A DNA stretch of 8,974 nucleotides from an uncultured Neisseriaceae bacterium (GTDB lineage: Bacteria; Pseudomonadota; Gammaproteobacteria; Burkholderiales; UBA11063): positions 1 to 8,974 of the forward strand of contig CALFYC010000100.1 in the NCBI GenBank assembly GCA_937952895.1, read 5' to 3'. The translations under genes and the position numbers were made by a program. Each line of letters starts with the position of its first letter. Within the stretch, counting starts at the first letter, position 1. This document shows, in pieces, positions 6,603 through 8,974 of the stretch. The notes under the pieces are model-generated. The model had not been told where the DNA came from and ran no database searches. It worked only from the letters and a program-made list of their open reading frames with translations.

Positions 6603-7844
6603 TTATAAATATTTCTTAACCACATCTAAAATTTTTTCTGAAGCACCTTCATATTGCTTAATAAAGTTTTTACAATTTTGTTTTAATTCATTGTATGAAA
6701 CTTCGTTTTTTAACAAATTATCTATTACTTCTAAGCATTCTTTCATTGAATTAACTTGGATTGCACAATTATTTAATATAGCATTTTCAGCAACTGATGC
6801 AAAATTGTACATAGATTTACCAAATATAACTGGCAACTCTAAATATAAAGGCTCAATTAAATTTTGACCACCAAAATCATTAAAACTTCCACCTATAATT
6901 GCTAAATTTGCCATTGAATAATATTCCATCATTTCACCTAAACTATCACCTAAGAATATTTTGGTATTTTCTTCAATTGTTAAATTTTCTGATCTTTTTT
7001 GATAATTAATTTTTCTATCAATTAAGAGTTTTTCTATTTCTGAAAAACGTTCTGGATGACGTGGAACAATCATAACTAAATAATTTTCGGTTAAAGTTAT
7101 ATTATTTAAAATTTGTTCTTCTTCTCCATCTCTAGTTGATGCAAAAATAACTACTTTTTTATTTATAATATTTCTTAAAAAATGATCCTTCATTTTAAAT
7201 TGGGATTTATTAAGAACTATATCAAATTTTGTATTACCAACTATACTCATATTTTGTTTGTAGCCTAATTTTTTAAAATTATCATACGTTTTTTGATCTT
7301 GACATAGAATATTGGTAAATTTATTTATTATTGATGAAAAGATCCATCTTACGTTATTATAAGATTTAAAAGATTTTTCTGAAAGTCTAGCATTAATTAA
7401 AAAAAGTGGTATTTCAAATTTATTTGAATAATATATTAAATTAGGCCATATTTCAGTTTCCATTATTAAGCCAATTTTTGGCTTAAAAGTTTTATAAAAA
7501 TTTTTTATAAATTTTGGTATATCATAAGGAATATAATGTAATATGGCATTTGGATATAATTCTCCAGCTGTTTTTCGACCAGTTGGAGTCATTTGGGTTA
7601 TTAATAATTGATAATTTGGATAATTTTCTTCAATTAATTTTACTAATTTATACATTGCCTTAGTTTCACCAACTGATACTGCATGGATCCAAATAATTGG
7701 TTTCGTTGATTTATTTACAAGATTTTTACCAAAGCGTTCATTCCAAAATAATAAATAATCAGGATTTTTTTTTGCGCGTTTTTTTAAATATGATTTTGTC
7801 ATTGGAATTACTAGGTACAATAAATATGAATATATAAATCGCAT
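6603..7844 (-). CDS. waaA: 3-deoxy-D-manno-octulosonic acid (Kdo) transferase
   Basis: A 413-residue GT30 glycosyltransferase that adds Kdo from CMP-Kdo to the lipid A precursor on the cytoplasmic face of the inner membrane. Residues 1-20 form the hydrophobic N-terminal anchor typical of the family. The N-lobe shows IHAVSVGE (53-60), with E60 the expected catalytic base, then QMTPTGRKTA (84-93) and METEIWPNLI (128-137). The C-lobe shows GNTKFD (203-208), ASTRDGEEE (235-243), PRHPERF (261-267), GGSF (318-321) and GGQNLIEP (325-332), which make the CMP-Kdo site. Nothing key is missing and length is normal. The start has AGGAAA about 8 bases upstream, inside the end of waaC, one base away from that gene's stop. 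Whether one or two Kdo units are added cannot be told from sequence. Composition is very AT-rich. Confidence 0.96.
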   Translation of the reverse strand: MRFIYSYLLYLVIPMTKSYLKKRAKKNPDYLLFWNERFGKNLVNKSTKPIIWIHAVSVGETKAMYKLVKLIEENYPNYQLLITQMTPTGRKTAGELYPNAILHYIPYDIPKFIKNFYKTFKPKIGLIMETEIWPNLIYYSNKFEIPLFLINARLSEKSFKSYNNVRWIFSSIINKFTNILCQDQKTYDNFKKLGYKQNMSIVGNTKFDIVLNKSQFKMKDHFLRNIINKKVVIFASTRDGEEEQILNNITLTENYLVMIVPRHPERFSEIEKLLIDRKINYQKRSENLTIEENTKIFLGDSLGEMMEYYSMANLAIIGGSFNDFGGQNLIEPLYLELPVIFGKSMYNFASVAENAILNNCAIQVNSMKECLEVIDNLLKNEVSYNELKQNCKNFIKQYEGASEKILDVVKKYL

Positions 7845-7845
7845 A

Positions 7846-8820
7846 TTAATTTCCTATTATTTTTTCAAAATTACTTAAAACATTTTTTATCGTTGGTATT
7901 TCATTTTTATTACCTAAGTTTATTGCATTAACCGATTCAATTATTCCAGTTCGGTTTGGATTTGTATCTGTATAAATTGCAATTAATTTTTTATCTAACG
8001 CATTTGATAAATGAATCAATCCAGTATCAACACCAAAAATAAAAGTTGCATTACTTATTAAACTTGCCAATTCTAGGTAATTATATATATCATCTGGAAC
8101 TATTATATTTTCTGGATAATTAGCATTTTCTTTTATTAAAATAGATTCTTTCTTTTCAGTTTTATTTCCATAAGTAACTATAATATGATATCCATAATTT
8201 TTTATTAAATAATTTGCTATTTCTATCCAATTATTTAGTGCATATTTTTTACTTTCTTTTGATGTTGCATGAAAAAAAACAATATAATTTTTATCTACTA
8301 AGTAATTTAATCTAGAAAAACTTATACTATTTAATCCAAAATTTATTTTATTTACATCTATCTTATAATCAAATATTTCTTTAGCTAACAATCTATTTTT
8401 AATCGTTGCTAAATTGGTTTTTTCTATTGAATATTTATAATTATAAAATAAAGTTGCCAACTTTTCTCTAACTGAATTTATATTAAATCCATAAACTTTA
8501 CCAATAAAAAATTTACTTAAAATTGAACTTTTTAATAAGCCCTGACAATCAATAATATAATCATATTTTACCTTATTTAGTTCTTTATTCCATTTATATA
8601 AAGAAAATAAAAATTTTAATTTGTTCTTTTTCCACTTTCTAAGCGGTATAGGTATTATATTACTTACTAATTTGTTTAATTTTATTAAATCTTTAAAATT
8701 TTCATCTACTAGCCAATCAATTTTTGAATCTGGATAATTATCTTTTATATCAAAAACCATAGGAAATGTATGTATAATATCTCCCATAGATGAAAGTCTT
8801 ATTATTAAAATATTTTTCAT
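7846..8820 (-). CDS. waaC: Lipopolysaccharide heptosyltransferase I
   Basis: A 324-residue GT9 transferase that adds the first L-glycero-D-manno-heptose from ADP-heptose to Kdo of the LPS inner core, on the cytoplasmic side of the inner membrane. The N-lobe begins ILIIRLSSMGDIIHTFP (4-20) with the expected catalytic D13, then IDWLVDE (34-40), IPIPLRKWKK (56-65) and YDYIIDCQGLLKSS (86-99). These are WaaC-type rather than WaaF-type features. The C-lobe shows FFHATSKESKKYALNNW (182-198) and GVDTGLIHLSNAL (263-275), which bind the ADP-heptose diphosphate. Length matches the family. The leader has no good Shine-Dalgarno; a perfect DnaA box (8827-8835) starts seven bases before the ATG and occupies that position. 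WaaC presence implies a heptose-containing core. It is the first gene left of the putative origin. Confidence 0.95.
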   Translation of the reverse strand: MKNILIIRLSSMGDIIHTFPMVFDIKDNYPDSKIDWLVDENFKDLIKLNKLVSNIIPIPLRKWKKNKLKFLFSLYKWNKELNKVKYDYIIDCQGLLKSSILSKFFIGKVYGFNINSVREKLATLFYNYKYSIEKTNLATIKNRLLAKEIFDYKIDVNKINFGLNSISFSRLNYLVDKNYIVFFHATSKESKKYALNNWIEIANYLIKNYGYHIIVTYGNKTEKKESILIKENANYPENIIVPDDIYNYLELASLISNATFIFGVDTGLIHLSNALDKKLIAIYTDTNPNRTGIIESVNAINLGNKNEIPTIKNVLSNFEKIIGN

Positions 8821-8826
8821 TAAAAG

Positions 8827-8835
8827 TTATCCACA
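8827..8835 (+). promoter_or_regulatory. DnaA box 1, perfect
   Basis: TTATCCACA, an exact match to the high-affinity DnaA box. It begins seven bases upstream of the waaC ATG, so DnaA binding here could also hinder waaC expression. Confidence 0.8.
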
Positions 8836-8864
8836 GGTAAATGTTATTAACTATATATAATGTA

Positions 8865-8873
8865 TGTTGATAA
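8865..8873 (-). promoter_or_regulatory. DnaA box, one mismatch
   Basis: On the minus strand this reads TTATCAACA, one base off the consensus TTATCCACA. It is embedded in AAGTTATCAACA, which keeps the AAGTTATC start shared by boxes 1 and 2. It would be a weaker site facing the perfect boxes. Confidence 0.5.
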
Positions 8874-8900
8874 CTTAAAATTATAAACATAATTAAGTTA
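8871..8900. repeat. Short inverted repeat in the putative origin
   Basis: TAACTTAA (8871-8878) is matched by TTAAGTTA (8893-8900), leaving a 14-base A/T-rich loop. It overlaps the near-match DnaA box at 8865-8873. It could be a small hairpin or a protein site, but such repeats are common in A/T-rich DNA. Confidence 0.35.
8880..8885 (-). promoter_or_regulatory. Candidate -10 element for waaC-waaA
   Basis: On the minus strand these bases read TATAAT, a perfect -10 hexamer about 60 bases before the waaC ATG. The -35 position at 17-bp spacing is only a T-run. Base composition makes chance matches frequent, so this is a weak call. The waaC promoter must lie in or right of this stretch, which places it among the DnaA boxes. 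Confidence 0.3.
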
Positions 8901-8909
8901 ATAAAAAAG

Positions 8910-8918
8910 TTATCCACA
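8910..8918 (+). promoter_or_regulatory. DnaA box 2, perfect
   Basis: TTATCCACA, same strand as box 1 and 83 bases from it, within the repeated 14-mer AAAAGTTATCCACA. A further weak match, TTATCAACC, follows two bases later at 8921-8929. Confidence 0.8.
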
Positions 8919-8929
8919 TATTATCAACC

Positions 8930-8947
8930 TTATATTATATAATATAA
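8930..8947. repeat. 18-bp A/T-only perfect palindrome, possible unwinding element
   Basis: TTATATTATATAATATAA equals its own reverse complement and contains no G or C. It lies between DnaA boxes 2 and 3, where a duplex-unwinding element would be expected. It also contains TATAAT on both strands (plus-strand copy at 8938-8943), so promoter use is an alternative. Confidence 0.5.
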
Positions 8948-8955
8948 AATGTAAT

Positions 8956-8964
8956 TTATCCACA
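8956..8964 (+). promoter_or_regulatory. DnaA box 3, perfect
   Basis: TTATCCACA, same orientation as boxes 1 and 2 and 46 bases beyond box 2. It is only ten bases from the window edge, so more boxes may follow. Confidence 0.8.
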
Positions 8965-8974
8965 AGCTAAGTTA

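Larger units (their letters stand above)
8821..8974. other. Putative chromosomal replication origin (oriC), partial
   Basis: A gene-free A/T-rich stretch reaching the window edge. It carries three perfect TTATCCACA DnaA boxes in the same orientation (8827, 8910, 8956). It also has near-matches at 8865-8873 (minus strand, TTATCAACA), 8881-8889 (TTATAAACA) and 8921-8929 (TTATCAACC). An A/T-only palindrome between the last two perfect boxes is a natural unwinding element. The first two perfect boxes share a 14-base direct repeat, AAAAGTTATCCACA (8822-8835 and 8905-8918). No GATC is present, so there is no sign of Dam/SeqA control. The density of boxes plus parS-like sites within 2.3 and 7.4 kb makes an origin the best reading. 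dnaA would be expected to the right, outside the window. Confidence 0.75.

Noticed and set aside
6553..6867. Plus-strand open frame of 104 codons covering parS-like site 2
   Set aside because: Most of it is antisense to the conserved C-lobe of waaA, and its start overlaps the beginning of the next minus-strand gene. It is better explained as a shadow.
1..8974. CRISPR array, tRNA or rRNA genes, or insertion sequence
   Set aside because: No regularly spaced repeats, cloverleaf or rRNA-like segments, or transposase motifs were seen.

Overview
The window is an AT-rich stretch from a Gram-negative bacterium. It encodes two enzymes of lipopolysaccharide inner-core assembly (WaaA, WaaC) and bacterial-type MiaB, CoaBC and YbeZ. 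The MiaB and WaaC sequences look proteobacterial, most like beta/gamma lineages; I cannot name a genus. All eight genes lie on the minus strand and are tightly packed, so transcription runs from right to left.

Right edge (8821-8974): the only sizeable non-coding stretch. It holds three perfect TTATCCACA DnaA boxes, at least two near-matches, an 18-bp A/T-only palindrome and no gene. This looks like all or part of a replication origin, with the rest and perhaps dnaA beyond the edge. Two 16-bp ParB-type parS-like sites (1538-1553 and 6587-6602), identical but in opposite orientation, support an origin-proximal location. All genes would then be transcribed in the direction a fork leaves the origin.

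Region 6603-8820: waaC then waaA, one base apart, for heptose and Kdo transfer to lipid A. Region 4192-6564: a two-gene unit starting just after a parS-like site. Its first gene encodes a winged-helix plus nuclease-like protein resembling the replication-relaxation family. Its second encodes a membrane-anchored VirD4/TraD-like coupling ATPase. No relaxase, mating-pore gene or integrase is present, so this pair is the least explained part of the window.

Region 112-4130: miaB, coaBC, ybeZ and a stand-alone GyrI-like effector-binding protein, probably one operon started from an extended -10 promoter at 4166-4174. The order is unusual: coaBC separates miaB from ybeZ, and the ybeY that usually follows ybeZ is replaced by the GyrI-like gene. 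The second parS-like site sits between coaBC and ybeZ.

The genes fall into LPS core synthesis (waaC, waaA), RNA and ribosome maintenance (miaB, ybeZ), coenzyme A synthesis (coaBC), a possible DNA-translocation pair, and cis-acting sites for replication initiation and segregation.
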